A stretch of DNA of 64,000 nucleotides, from NCBI GenBank assembly GCA_033239125.1, contig BSWB01000005.1, positions 48,902,993 to 48,966,992 on the forward strand. The letters are read 5' to 3'. A model generated the notes under the pieces. The model saw only the letters and a list, made by a program, of their open reading frames with translations, was not told the origin of the DNA and searched no databases. The stretch comes from Fagopyrum homotropicum. Lineage: Eukaryota > Streptophyta > Magnoliopsida > Caryophyllales > Polygonaceae. The stretch's first letter is position 1. The number at the start of each line of letters is the position of its first letter. Position numbers and translations under genes: made by a program. Below are positions 46,778 to 58,189 of this stretch, piece after piece.

Positions 46778-47884
46778 ATGATAAATAAATGCTATCTTTT
46801 GTTAAGGGTTTGTGAGCCTACCCTCATGAAATTGGCTGTAGCTTCTATGACTAAAATAATTGTGTGTGTGAACTGGCTTTCATGCCATAGAACTTCCCCT
46901 AGGATATTTGCTATTGCTGTAACTGTTTGTTTGACCCTGCTGGGAAAACGTGTTATTGATGTCCACTATGGCATCACTGAACTGCTGTGTTTTTCTTGTC
47001 TATTATCTATGAAAATCTTGATCTATGCCTTTTGTATTGCTCCTGTTTGGTTGGCGTGTTGCTGCTGCTTTTCCTTGTTGATGTACAGGAAGGTTCTGCC
47101 CAGCTCTCACGCCTGGAACCCGAGGACTAGACACACATACAAGCTTAAACGAATCCAATGGTGTAAATCAGAGGAACACAATCTCATAGCATTTGGCGCG
47201 ATAAATCCCAGGATGATCGTTGCACAGTTGGCACTCAGAGAACTCTATGCAAAACATGAAACGTTTGTTACTTGTTTTCCAATATACTCTAAACTGCATA
47301 AAAAATGTGTAAAACACTGGTTGTTTTTTGAAGCTCGTGTTTCTGCTGTTTTACATCTTTCTTTTCCATGCCTACAACATAATTGTTACGGAAGGTATGA
47401 ACCGCTTTCTCCTGTTAAAAAAATCTATGATGAGCTGCATAAGATAACAACATGGACTCGAATATCCCAGGCTCAAGGTAAGAAGAATATAAGGATTCTA
47501 ATTATTGCAATAATGCAGGCTGTGTTACTTAGGCTGCACATGGATAATAGGGACCAAAAGGGTTACTACCCCGGCTGTAATAAACTCGATATTAATATTG
47601 AAGGACCTTTCAGACTACCCGAAGGTAGTTTGAGTCCGAAACCTCGAAGAAATCCAAAGACTGAATTGAATTTCCCCCCTGGCGTGATCTATTTCAACAA
47701 AATTAAAGAAAAAATTGAAACTCCTCAAAAATGCAAATGGTTTCCGACTACCAGATGGACAAAGACTTACCCGTGTAAAATTAACTTAAGCTATGATAAC
47801 CTTCAAAAATTGAGCTTGGTTAATCAAAGAACTCAAATTATTTCGGAGTTAACCATGGGATCTCCACCCAACAACCCAAAATGA
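46778..47884 (+). CDS. Unassigned open frame between LINE ORF1 and ORF2
   Basis: The frame of 368 codons starts 20 nt after the ORF1 stop and ends 6 nt before the ORF2 start codon, in the same frame as ORF2 (separated by TGA and TAA). The first 110 residues are hydrophobic with several possible membrane segments and a run LACCCCFSLL. The remainder is basic and polar (for example RRNPKTELNFPPGVIYFNKIKEK). I recognise no domain. A stop-free frame of this length is unlikely by chance. However, inter-ORF spacers of plant LINEs are U-rich, which by itself yields Leu/Cys/Phe-rich translations. It may be an N-terminal extension of ORF2 cut off by stops, an extra LINE gene, or spacer. Confidence 0.4.
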   Translation: MINKCYLLLRVCEPTLMKLAVASMTKIIVCVNWLSCHRTSPRIFAIAVTVCLTLLGKRVIDVHYGITELLCFSCLLSMKILIYAFCIAPVWLACCCCFSLLMYRKVLPSSHAWNPRTRHTYKLKRIQWCKSEEHNLIAFGAINPRMIVAQLALRELYAKHETFVTCFPIYSKLHKKCVKHWLFFEARVSAVLHLSFPCLQHNCYGRYEPLSPVKKIYDELHKITTWTRISQAQGKKNIRILIIAIMQAVLLRLHMDNRDQKGYYPGCNKLDINIEGPFRLPEGSLSPKPRRNPKTELNFPPGVIYFNKIKEKIETPQKCKWFPTTRWTKTYPCKINLSYDNLQKLSLVNQRTQIISELTMGSPPNNPK

Positions 47885-50800
47885 TGTTAAATGAAAGTAG
47901 CCTTCTGGAACTGCAGAGGTATAAAAAAGAACTTTTGGACGGACCTTAACATTACATGCAAAAATGATAAAATTCAAATGATCATGCTAGCTGAACTGAA
48001 GACTAGCAATGAACCAGATGAAAAATGCTGGAAAGGAGCAGGGTTTGATAACATTTGTTTTGTCCCTGCAGACGGTTTTTCGGGAGGACTATGCCTCCTT
48101 TGGAAAAGTTACCAAATGCCATCTGAACAGGTTAAGATAGTAAAGAAAAAAGGCAAATTACGATTCTATACAAAAATCTAACAAATAACGTAAGCATTCA
48201 CATTACATTCATTTATGCCCCTCCACATGAGAACCAAAAAGAAACTTTCTAGACTCAATTAAAAAACCACATTAACTCTGGGGGTTTGCCTTCCATTGTT
48301 ATTGGGGACTTTAATGACTTGCTCCAGCTTTCTGATAAAATGGGAGGGATAGATCCTACAACGAGTAGAACTAGGAGACTCTATGAACTCACTCAACAGT
48401 GTAATCTTGTTGACCTGGCGACAAAGGGGAACAAATTCACCTGGAGGAAACGTAAAGAGGGGATTGATAACACCTTTGAGAAACTAGACAGGGTGATGGT
48501 ACACCAAGGAATTATACAGGCATACCCGAACATCTTTACATGGAATCACGCCTTCACTACATCGGACCATTGTCGTATTTCATTAAATCTCCAGAATTCC
48601 GAACAATAAATTAGGAATAAACCTTTTAGATTTGAAATGATGTGGACACAAAGGAAGGACTGTGAGAGGCTAGTTAAGCAAACCTGAAGAACTCAATTCC
48701 AGGGGACCGATATGTTCAACCTTGTTAAAAAAACTAGCTTATTGAAAACTAAACTGAAAAAATGGTGTAAAGCAAGTTTTGGAAATATTAATAGGCAGGT
48801 TGGTGAAGTGGAATCTGCCATTGAACAACTACAAAATATGATCGCCTCTAGCTACTCGGTGCAAATTGAAGCTAAATTAAATAGACTGAGCAAAAAAAGA
48901 GAATGCCTCATTAGCTATCAACATAAGTACTGGACACAACGAGCAAAATCAACTTATCTTCGGTTGGGGGATAAGAATACGAAATTTCACCACCGTAAAG
49001 CAACGGGAAGGAGAAACCATAAAAACATAGCAGCGATCAGCACAAATAGTGGGGTGCTGCTAACTTCTGACGAGGACATTGAAAAAGAATTTGTCCTGGA
49101 TTATGAAACCAAATTTAAAGCCTCAAGTATTAACCTAGATGACCTCCATAAACAACTTGAAGTTCTGAAGAATGAAGTCTCTGAAAGAGAGAATGCTATG
49201 CTAACGGAACCCTTTTCTAATGATGACATCAAAACGGCAATTTTTGAGATTGGGTATAAGAAATCCCCCGGTCCGGATGGATTTCCGGTTGGTTTTTTCC
49301 ATAAGTACTGGCATATTGTTGGCCAGGACGTCACTCGAGCAGTAAAGAGTTTCTATAGAAACGGAAAAATTCTTAAGCAAATTAACCATACATTCATTGC
49401 CCTTATCCCAAAGGTAGACAATCCATCAACAACATCACACTACAGACCTATCAGTCTATGCTCTACGATCTACAAAGTCATTGCAAAGATTCTAACAAAT
49501 AGACTTAAGATAATCCTCCCTAAGCTAATCCACCCATATCAAGGGGCTTTCACCAAAAATAGATCTATTCATGATAACATCCTGATTGCCCATGAAATTT
49601 TCCATGGATTTAAATCAAAGAAAGGCAAAGCTGGATATGTAGCCATGAAACTTGATATGGAAAAAGCATATGACAGGGTAGAATGGCCTTGCGTCCTGGC
49701 AATCTTAGAAAAACTGGGTTTTTCAGGAAAATTTGTTGGATGGATTAAAGAATGCATTTCGACAGCCTCCTATTCCATTCTAATAAATGACAAACCAACT
49801 AAAATCATCTACCCAACAAGAGGCCTTAGATAGGGCGATCCGCTTTCTCCGCTCATCTTTAACCTTGTTGCGGAAGTTTTGGCAAGAAATATCCAAAAAG
49901 CTTGCTTTGAGGACAAAAAAAACATTGGCTTCCCAATCACTAGGGCGGGGACTACTATCCCTTTCTTAGCATTTGCTGATGATATTATTATCTTTGTAAA
50001 AGGAACTAATCAAGCTTGTGATAAAGTTCTGGATATCTTAGCAAAATACTGCCAAGTGTCCGGACAAAAAGTCAATTACCATAAATCCGCCTTCCAAACA
50101 TCTGAAAATCTAGATAACCAAACTAAAAGAATGATACAACAAAATATATGTATTCTGCCGAGCAACTGTCTGGAAAAATATTTGGGCTGCCCAATTATCA
50201 ATGGAAGGGCTAATAAAATGACGTTTCAAGATGTCATTGAGAGCTCGAGGAAATAACTAACGAAATGGAAAGCATCCTCCTTATCACAAGAAGGACGAAC
50301 GGTACTTATCAAAGCCAATCTAAACGCAAAACCAAACTATATTATGCAAAGTTTCATGCTCCCCTCATCGATACACAAGGAAGTAGATCAAATCAATAGG
50401 CAATTTTTCTGGAATAAAGGACCAAACTATCATCCGCTTATAAGTTGGGACAAGATCTGCAAGCCAAAAGACAAAGGGGGACTTGGGATAAGAAAAGCGG
50501 AAGATATGAATAAAGCACTGCAAATGAAACTACTATGGAAAATTATGGCAGAACCAGATAACATTTGGGTAAAAATTATTGAGGAAAAATACCTGAAAGG
50601 GAATCAGTTATGGAAATACAAACTAGGTAACAACACGTCCTGGCAATGGAAGAGACTGATGAGCCTACGACCTGAGTTCGAACAAGGAACCAAATGGAAT
50701 GTCGGAGATGGGGAAACAATTAGAATTTGGAAGGATCGGTGGATTGACGAACGTCCTTTAGAACAACTGGTTCCTAATAAGGAAACAATAACCAATATTG

Positions 50801-52159
50801 AGGACACAGTGAGTACCCTTATTATGAACAAAAAGTGGGATCACGCGAAAATAGATTATCTGAAAAACTATTTGAACAACCAAAATATTATCAACAAAAT
50901 ACTAACCCACCCGCTTCCAACAAGTGATATCAAAGATAGACTATATTGGGCCCCTAGTAAGGATGGTTGGTTTCGTACAAAGGATGTTATCTCCTTCATG
51001 TATGACAAACACAACACCAATATAGGGCAGAAAGACATCTCATGGATTTGGAGCATTGACATAATGCCCAAAGTCCAAAACTTTACCTGGAAACTAGCAA
51101 TAGATGGCCTGCCCACCAAGGAAAACCTTGAAAAACAAAAGATACCTACTCCGATGCCCTGCGTTCTTTGCCAACATCCGTATGAGAGTGCAAATCATAT
51201 TTTCTTCAGTTGCCCGTATACTATGGATAACATAGCTAATGATGAAGTTAGGAAATTCCTACAAAGTATTGACATGACTAATGTAAAGCTAAGGGATACG
51301 ATGTCACTTGTTAGAACTAAACTTGCAGAATCCTCAATCACCGCTCTTCTTGTCACATGGTGGAACGTGTGGTTCATGAGGAACAGGATCATCTTCAACA
51401 ACGAAAAAGTTAGGAACATCAAATACACCATTGAATCCCAACTAGAGGACTGGGATAAATCGAAAGAAAAGAAAGTAATTACAAAAATTAATAAAAGGAA
51501 AACAAGGAACATTAAATGGTCCGCGCCTCTTCCAAGAGTTGCCAAACTCAATTTTGACGGATCTAAACGCAGTGATGGCCAAAGTAGCTTTGGATATATA
51601 TTAAGAGACCATAATGCCTCAGTCATTGCACTAGACTACGGAAGATGTGAGGAAGTTTCTATCCTCCAGACTGAAGCATATGCGCTGAAAATGGGCCTAA
51701 TTAAAGCCAGACAACTTGGTCTAACCAAAGTTGATATTGAAGGGGACAACCTTACAATTATTAATTCAGTGAAAAAAAATTGGATGCCACCATGGGAACT
51801 GGACATTACCATTTCGGATATTTCCATCTTACTCTCTGGTTTCAAACAGGTTCAAATCAACCACATTTACAGAGAGATTAATTGTGCAGCAGACAAGCTT
51901 GCAGCGCTTGGGCATGATGGTCAAGATGTGACTTCCCAGGAGCAGGACAGGACGACGACTTGCCGGAGGGTCCCGATTCTGCTCGATGTTATCATCCGAA
52001 AGGATGCCTGTAACGACCGGATTTTTTTTCGTTACGCTTTAACAGGGTTAGAGAAGTTTAGAAAAGGAAATTACATTTTAGTGAGACTAGGACATACCAG
52101 TTTATTTATGGAAGTCGTTTAATTAAGTACCTTGTCCTAAGTTTCGGGACGAAACTTAT

Positions 52160-52172
52160 TTTAAGGGGGTAC
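52160..52172 (+). promoter_or_regulatory. Polypurine tract of the Del-like element
   Basis: TTTTAAGGGGGTA follows the inverted repeat GTTTCGGGACGAAAC and precedes the LTR start. This arrangement is typical of Del/Tekay gypsy elements, where TTTCGGGACGAAA and an AAGGGGG tract lie just before the 3' LTR. Confidence 0.7.
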
Positions 52173-52259
52173 TGATGTAATATCCGAAATTTTTATTCCG
52201 TCTAATTCTGCCGTTGACGGTTTCCCATTCTATCTAGTATCTATTCCTTCACAAATTTT

Positions 52260-52472
52260 ATTATTTTATGTAGAAGTTAATTCACATAAAATGATGAAAT
52301 TATATCAAACTCTAATCCTTAGAAATATCCATTATTTTATGTAGAATTTAATTCACATAAAATGATAAAATTATATCAAACTCTAATCCTTATAATTATC
52401 TATTATTTTATGTAGAATTTAATTCACATACAATGATAGATTTATATCAAACCCTAGTTATTATAATTCATT
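52260..52472. repeat. 71-bp tandem repeat, three copies
   Basis: Units start at 52260, 52331 and 52402 with ATTATTTTATGTAGAA and TTAATTCACATA, then a TATATCAAAC(T/C)CTA phrase. The third copy is the most diverged. It lies in the 5' part of the Del-like LTR. Immediately after it (52482-52560) a shorter repeat based on GACAAGCTGTGACGAG occurs three times. Confidence 0.88.
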
Positions 52473-53713
52473 TTTATCGATGACAAGCTGTGACGAGATC
52501 ATGACTAAGCTGAGACGAGATCATGACAAGCTGTGATGAGTTCAGGACTAAGCTGGGCCATGACAAAGCCCGACAAATCTGTGGCAAACTCATTCATGGG
52601 CCTGACAAGGCCATGACGAGTTTTGACAGATTTTTGACAAGTAATTCAGCCCACCTTTCTTGCATGTTTCAGCCCACTGTTCCTACCTTAAGCAGCCCAG
52701 TTCGCTTACCCACAACAGCCCAGCAGTGTGACTTCGAGCCAGGCCAGCAGTAGCCCAGAAGAGGCTGGTTACGAGCCCATTAACAGCTCCTTCAGGCGGA
52801 CCACACAGCTCCTTCTCAGCCCAGCATCTGCGTAGCCCACAGCAGCCCCAACATCCTTTGCAGTCCAGCCCGGAACAGCCCAAGGAAAGCTACGCCAGAA
52901 CGTTCAACTGCTCCTTCTCCCATCTGCTTGTAACAGCTGCATAAATGAGATAATTAAGGAGCTGTAACAGCCCTATAATCACGCCAGAAGAGAGAGAACT
53001 CCAGCAGCCAATCGTCCCTCCTTGCTCTAGATTCACGCCAGAAGAGAGGGAGAACTACAGCAGCCAATCGGCTCTCCCTTGTGCCCAGATTCACGCACCA
53101 AGCAGCCCCTGTTGTTGCCCACATTCTGCACACATTCCTTCACGCAGCGGCTGTGGTGAGTTTAAATCCTTAGACCCCCCTCTTCACATTCTATTCTGTC
53201 GTTCCTACCCATCTGAACGAGATCTTCTGCAGTGGTAGTCGAGGGCTGGTTTGGACGGCCTTCAGCACAGCAGTGAGGAAGTTCTACACACCCTAGTCGA
53301 CTCCAGGAGCACGTTTCCGCTGAGCTGCTGCAGTCCAGTAAGTGGTTAATTCCCGGATGTAATTTCGGTACAACTCTTAGATGGAGTCTATAAATGTATA
53401 GATGAATGTTTGTCCCCATAGGTTGAACATAGGAGGGGTGAGAGTAGTTTGTGTTGATGCTGGATAGTTGACAGTGATTATAGAACTCGGGATCTCATGA
53501 ACTCTTTGTGTACAGTTTTTGTTTCTACAATATTTGATGTGGAAGATTACCCACTGTTGTGAATCAATGTTAAAAAGATTGGTTGAAGATCCACCGTTGA
53601 ATTTTTAATAGATCATAGATAGATATACATAGTTTACCGTGTTAAAATTTGGGAAGAATTGGAGTTACGGTTTGAGAGTTATTGTGTTTTGTATATATGT
53701 GCTGAGTGTTGGG

Positions 53714-54070
53714 GAAAACAGCAAGTGATGCTGTTTTGTGAGATGGTTTTGAATAAGCTCTTGATCTCCGTTGGGCTTGAATTTTAGATATGATATAGTT
53801 AACATATTGTTGTAGAACATTGTAAAATTTGAGAGGCATCCAGCAAGTGGTTTGGGATTTATGATTTTTCCAAGATTGAGTCGTAAGCAGTTTTTCTGTT
53901 GTGCTGAAATTCGGTTTTGTGAGATAGTTTTAAATAGGATTTTGATCTCCTTTGCGTCTGAATTTTGGATATATTAGAGATAAGATTTTATAGTAGAACA
54001 TATCAAAATTTGAGATAAATCCAGCGAGTAGTTTAGGAGTTATGATTTTTCAAAGTTAAGACAGTGTGTT
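53714..54070. repeat. About 181-bp direct duplication in the Del-like LTR
   Basis: Two diverged copies share GTTTTGTGAGAT(G/A)GTTTT, TTGATCTCC, TAGAACAT, AAAATTTGAGA, ATCCAGC and TTATGATTTTTC in the same order, offset by about 181 bp. No coding potential is seen. Confidence 0.75.
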
Positions 54071-55362
54071 GCTTGTTAAGTGTTGTAACCAACTTTAGAA
54101 ATTTTTCTAGAAGCGATGCTTTAGCAGTTTTAAGAAATTCTTTCTCGTATGAGTAGATGGGATATCATAGATGATCTAGGAAATTATTTCGGAATTTTTA
54201 TAAGATTATTCGAGTTTTATATTTGAAGCTGTAGTTGGACTTTAGTGACTTTTCGGGAAATAGAAAATGGGTAATTTTTCTAGTTGTTACCTAAAATCAT
54301 CATAGGGAGTAGAATATGGTTAGATAGCCTCAAATTATAATTTAAGTACATATTCCGAGTTTTTGGAAGTTCCGGGACTAAGGGTAAAATAGTCATTTTA
54401 CCATAAATTGGTATTGTATTAAATTCTGTTCTAATAGGACCTACTACCTTAGAAGTCTTAGACTTCTAATTACCAAGAAAGTGTGCTAACACACTTGCCT
54501 CCTTTGACAGGCAACCGAGTTATACAGTTACAGATTGAGTTGTGATTAAGAGAGTCGAGATCTGATTCAGGTAAGTCCACGGACTTACTTAGCTGGCTTC
54601 TTGTATGAGTGTAATGTGTATGAGTGGTGTTTGTTAGTTATGATAAACAATGAAACCAGATTAGGCCGACTTTATTAATTACGTAATTGACCCAAGTGTA
54701 TGATAACGGGTCGTGACATCATCTGCCTAGCTCTTGCGAGAGTCTAGGAGGTTCCCTGCGACCAGACCAGTCCGGTAGACGGTCAAATGCATTAGTACCA
54801 TTCCGCGTTGGTAAACGGGGACAGGGGCGAGGTTTGGGAATTCCTCGTGTCACAAAATAAGTATCATTAGTAATAACCTATCACCTAATTAAAGATAATA
54901 AAAGGATTGAGTGTTGCATGTTGATTGTGTATGTTGTGTGTTTGTGCTTTTACCTTTATACTTATGCATAGAATGTTAGCTAACGGTTTTATACCTCTTG
55001 TAGATGTCTTGCAGGTTAAGACACTTGTAGAGAGATCCGGAGGGAATGGTCAGCCGGGTCCACGTACATATTTAGTTGGGGATGGGATGTCTTCTGTTCT
55101 TCTTATGTGTCATTTAGTACCTTTGCTTTGTAAGGCTGATACATATTCTTCATGTATATATTGTTTAAAGTTTTCAAATGTTTTAAATACTTTTGTGCCT
55201 TGTTGTAAGATCCAAGTTAAATTGTTGTCAAACTAAGGTCGGGACCCATTGTGAGGTCCTAACCAGTAGCTCCCCGAGTTCTCAGAATTTGGGGTGTTAC
55301 AATGCCCTAGGATGGTCTACTACTAGACGCTGACCATTCCTAATCTCTTACCCGATTTAGTC

Positions 55363-55374
55363 AAAAAAAAAAAA
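55363..55374 (+). terminator. Poly(A) tail of the LINE
   Basis: Twelve A residues follow the LINE 3' sequence (ending TTTAGTC) and run into the right copy of its 18-bp target duplication. This marks the 3' end of the retrotransposed RNA. Confidence 0.85.
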
Positions 55375-55609
55375 CTAACTCGGTCGAAATAATCTGAACG
55401 GGATTCTCGGATCGGGAAAATATTTTCAAACTCTTCCGTAAAATAATAGTAATATGTTATCCAAAATATAAATATAATCGGAATAATTATTTTACAATGT
55501 AAAAATACCTTCTTTTTTTTAAAAAATATTTTTAAGCTAATAAATATTGATAAAATCCGGGGGGGGGGAATGTCTTAATCGGGCCTAAAAATTGGAGCGT
55601 TACACGTGG

Positions 55610-58189
55610 GTCGAATCGACTTGACTAAGTCAGCTCAAACTAGGCTCTTGGTTGACTTGTAAGCCCCAAGTTGTCTCAATCACTTTACTTCTATATGCGA
55701 TATTGAGATCTTTCTGATGGACCTTATCTTTGTAATTCTTTACAATATTATAATCTTCATTCTTAATGTTCTTTAGTTTTCTTGGAAACTAAAAGACTAC
55801 ATTCTTTTTTCTTGTCATCTTCTAAGACTATTTAATTTTGTGCATAGTTAACGCTTCTCTACTCCTTATGTTTGATCCTAACCAGTTAGTACAATCGTAT
55901 ATTTACTTTATTTTGCAAGATGTAAAGCTTAGGTTTAGACCTTATCATATACAAACAATTTTATATTATCCAACACATATACACTTGAGTTCTAAAAACA
56001 CTGTAGAGAATCTCACATTCAAAGTGCCTAATAAGGTGAACCTCAAAACTCTTTCAAGGGGAGCAACATTTCCTCTCCTTTTTTGTACAAGAAGAACAAC
56101 CTCAAAAATGTCACCACTTGAATTAGGCCAATAAGAATCATACAAAAATATATGAGTTGGATGTGCATCCTTTAGAGAATAATGCAAAATAGGAGGATCT
56201 ATATTATGTACTACAATGAGTTTTGCTCAGATTGATGTTCGGATACATCATCTTTCTCAACATAAGTGTCTTTGCATGTCTGGACTTGGATTTCTCTACG
56301 TTTATCTACTCCTTCAAATAGTGGTTTGTTCGTTTGTTTTGAAGAAATTTATAAAACGAGGAGAAAATTGAACGTTTCTTAGACTCACGATGAGTCACCA
56401 TGATAAGTAAGCTAGTAGTACTAAAGTTGAAGCGATTATGCTAGATGTTGCAATTACTCCAAAAAAATTATATATGAATTGACATTTTGTAGTTGTTAAG
56501 ATCAATTAATTTTGGTTATACTAAAACATCGTATTTTCATTCTTACGGTATTTGATATTGATTAAAATAGTATACAACACGGTCTGAAAGCACCACCTAG
56601 TTATTTAACGATTTGAATGCACGAGGTTAAAATACAACGGCAATAATTACTAGGATTGTAATGCAATCAAGAGAGAAAAGAACACGAAAATAGGTTACTC
56701 AATTCATCACAAATTTGTGACTAAGTTTGGTGGCACTATCAAGCCAAAGTTTTGCAATATATTTTGTGATGACAATTACAATAATCAATATGAGAGTCAC
56801 GGGACGTAAAACAAATAAGTATGTTGTCGGGCAACAGGTGGGGCATGCTATACTTTTAAATTACATCACTCACGATAACAAGTTTAAAAAAGGGTAAGAC
56901 CCCGTCCATTTCGACAAAAGACCCACACCTAAGTTACATTTCTTTGAGTCCACTATTCCGGTCATGATTTTCTTATACCCGGAGGGATAAGTACTTCCAA
57001 AAGAAGGAGATTGTCGGAGAGGAGGGATTTGAACCCCCGACTCTGTGATCCGTATCCACGTACTCCACTGAATCTGTCAACATGAGTATCCTCTAAAGAA
57101 GGAACATTTCGGTTAAGTATACCGCGCTTTGATCTTGATCTATGTTCAAGGCTAATCCCGTAGCAGAGCTTGACTCCTTCCTACGAATATCTTTGCTAAC
57201 AATCAAGTTTCTAACTTCACCGAGCTTGAGTTTTTTCGTCCCTTAAGAGGCACACACATGTATAATTGTTCCGCTCGAAATTTACGGAAGATATGATAAC
57301 AAAATAAGGGCTTTAAAATCAACTTCAAATTTATTGACATATAGTTCAATTGTGCGATTATCATATTGAAATTGTTTAGGTGATTAGACGTCATTGCATT
57401 CTTTAACATCATGGGTTAAACAATTTCCGCAACCAGTGAAGTTTGTTTACCGCATAAGGTTTCTCACATGACATATAAGGTTTTCAACATTGAAATGATT
57501 TTATGGTTCACAACATTTTTGGACAACAGGTGGATCACATTAATCACTTTCTTGTTCATCAACTAACGCTTGTCGTTCTTCATGCTCTGCCGTTTGTTCC
57601 TTCAAATGTTGATACATATTTTTTCCATGCCAGCAATCCTTGCTCCGAATCTTTCAAATTCTGAAATATATCCCATGGAATTTCTCAACCGGTGATTTTT
57701 TGTCCCCGGCGCGATTGCTAGGATTTGCAATCAAGAGAGAAATAAATACAAAATTGGTTACACAGTTCGGCACGAAATTACAAGTCGGAATTTTGCACAA
57801 TATGTTGTGATGACAATTACGATGACTTAGGATTAGATAACCCTAATAATATGGAACTAAACTTACACGGCCGGTCAATCTCTGTAACCAGACAATAACA
57901 GCGTCGAAGCAAACAACAAATTGGGAGGCAACACCATATCTCAAAAGTGATCGAAGGTGGATAGGATTATTCAACCACGGATTAAGGAACAAGATCAAGC
58001 CAAGTAAGTCCCCATAAGAACTTGAACATGGAAGAAGAATCACAAACTGCTAGAAACACGGATCACACCAGAGTATCATATACAAAATTTGCACCCTATT
58101 GGCCTAAGAGCAGACAAAAAGATTGGATGTAAAGAATAAATCTGTTCCATGTTGAATACTGAGTTAACAACCCCCCCCCCCCAGCCTTC
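55610..58189. other. Intergenic sequence with a diverged direct repeat
   Basis: There is no gene. Segments near 56640-56790 and 57715-57835 share the ordered phrases GCTAGGATT / ACTAGGATT, GCAATCAAGAGAGAAA, GGTTAC, TTTTGCA(C/A)AATAT and TTGTGATGACAATTAC. They may be old LTRs of a small, mostly lost copia element. A tRNA-like 3' half lies at 57014-57034 on the minus strand. Homopolymers occur at 55559-55568 (10 G) and 58171-58182 (12 C). Confidence 0.4.

Larger units (their letters stand above)
52009..55301 (+). mobile_element. Deleted Del/Tekay-like element: LTR fragment, PPT and full 3' LTR
   Basis: The perfect duplication ATGCC (52004-52008 and 55302-55306) flanks TGTAACGACCGG at the left and GGGGTGTTACA at the right. 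A second LTR-like start, TGTAATATCCGAAATTTTTATTCCG, lies at 52176 directly after a polypurine tract. So 52009 to about 52100 reads as the first part of the 5' LTR, joined by deletion to the last internal bases and a complete 3.1-kb 3' LTR. No coding sequence remains. The open frame of the LINE runs into it for about 110 nt. Confidence 0.82.
47891..55333 (+). pseudogene. LINE ORF2: endonuclease, reverse transcriptase, RNase H
   Basis: It starts MKVAFWNCRGIKK (endonuclease), with the catalytic Glu in LAELKTS, then GFSGGLCLLWK, GDFNDLL, NKFTWRK and the terminal SDHCRI. Reverse transcriptase has YKKSPGPDGFPVGFF, FIALIPK, YRPISLC, MKLDMEKAYDRVEW, GDPLSPLIFN and the catalytic box FADDIIIF. A zf-RVT finger (CVLCQHPYESANHIFFSC) and an RNase H with Asp (NFDGS), Glu (QTEAYAL), Asp (EGDNL) and a final Asp (AADKLAALG) follow. 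I see a 1-nt frameshift in an A-run at about 48175 and stops at 48250, 48607, 48685, 49831 (in RGLR/GDPLSP) and 50254. The last codons continue at 55307-55333 after the nested element and end TGA. Confidence 0.9.
44279..55372 (+). mobile_element. L1-type LINE with a nested deleted LTR element
   Basis: An 18-bp duplication with one mismatch (AACTAACTCG(A/G)TCGAAAT) lies at 44261-44278 and 55373-55390. The right copy follows a 12-A tail, the signature of L1 target-primed insertion. The element encodes ORF1, a further open frame, and ORF2 (endonuclease, reverse transcriptase, zf-RVT, RNase H). The last codons of ORF2 and the short 3' leader lie beyond the inserted element 52009-55301. The LINE proper is about 7.8 kb. 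Confidence 0.92.
41658..55604 (-). mobile_element. Solo Del/Tekay-like LTR split by a LINE
   Basis: The plus-strand ends are TGTTACACCCCG and GAGCGTTACA, flanked by the perfect duplication CGTGG (41653-41657 and 55605-55609). Taking out the LINE (44279-55372) and one copy of its duplication leaves about 2.8 kb with no coding domain and no primer site or polypurine tract, so it reads as a solo LTR from LTR-LTR recombination. Its 41658-43000 part matches the LTR ends at 6297 and, inverted, 55301, including CTCGGGATGCTAC and TGGGTCCCGACCCTTAG. Confidence 0.85.

Noticed and set aside
52009..52122. C-terminal extension of LINE ORF2
   Set aside because: The frame simply runs into the nested Del-like element. 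The original C-terminus resumes at 55307 after the ATGCC duplication.
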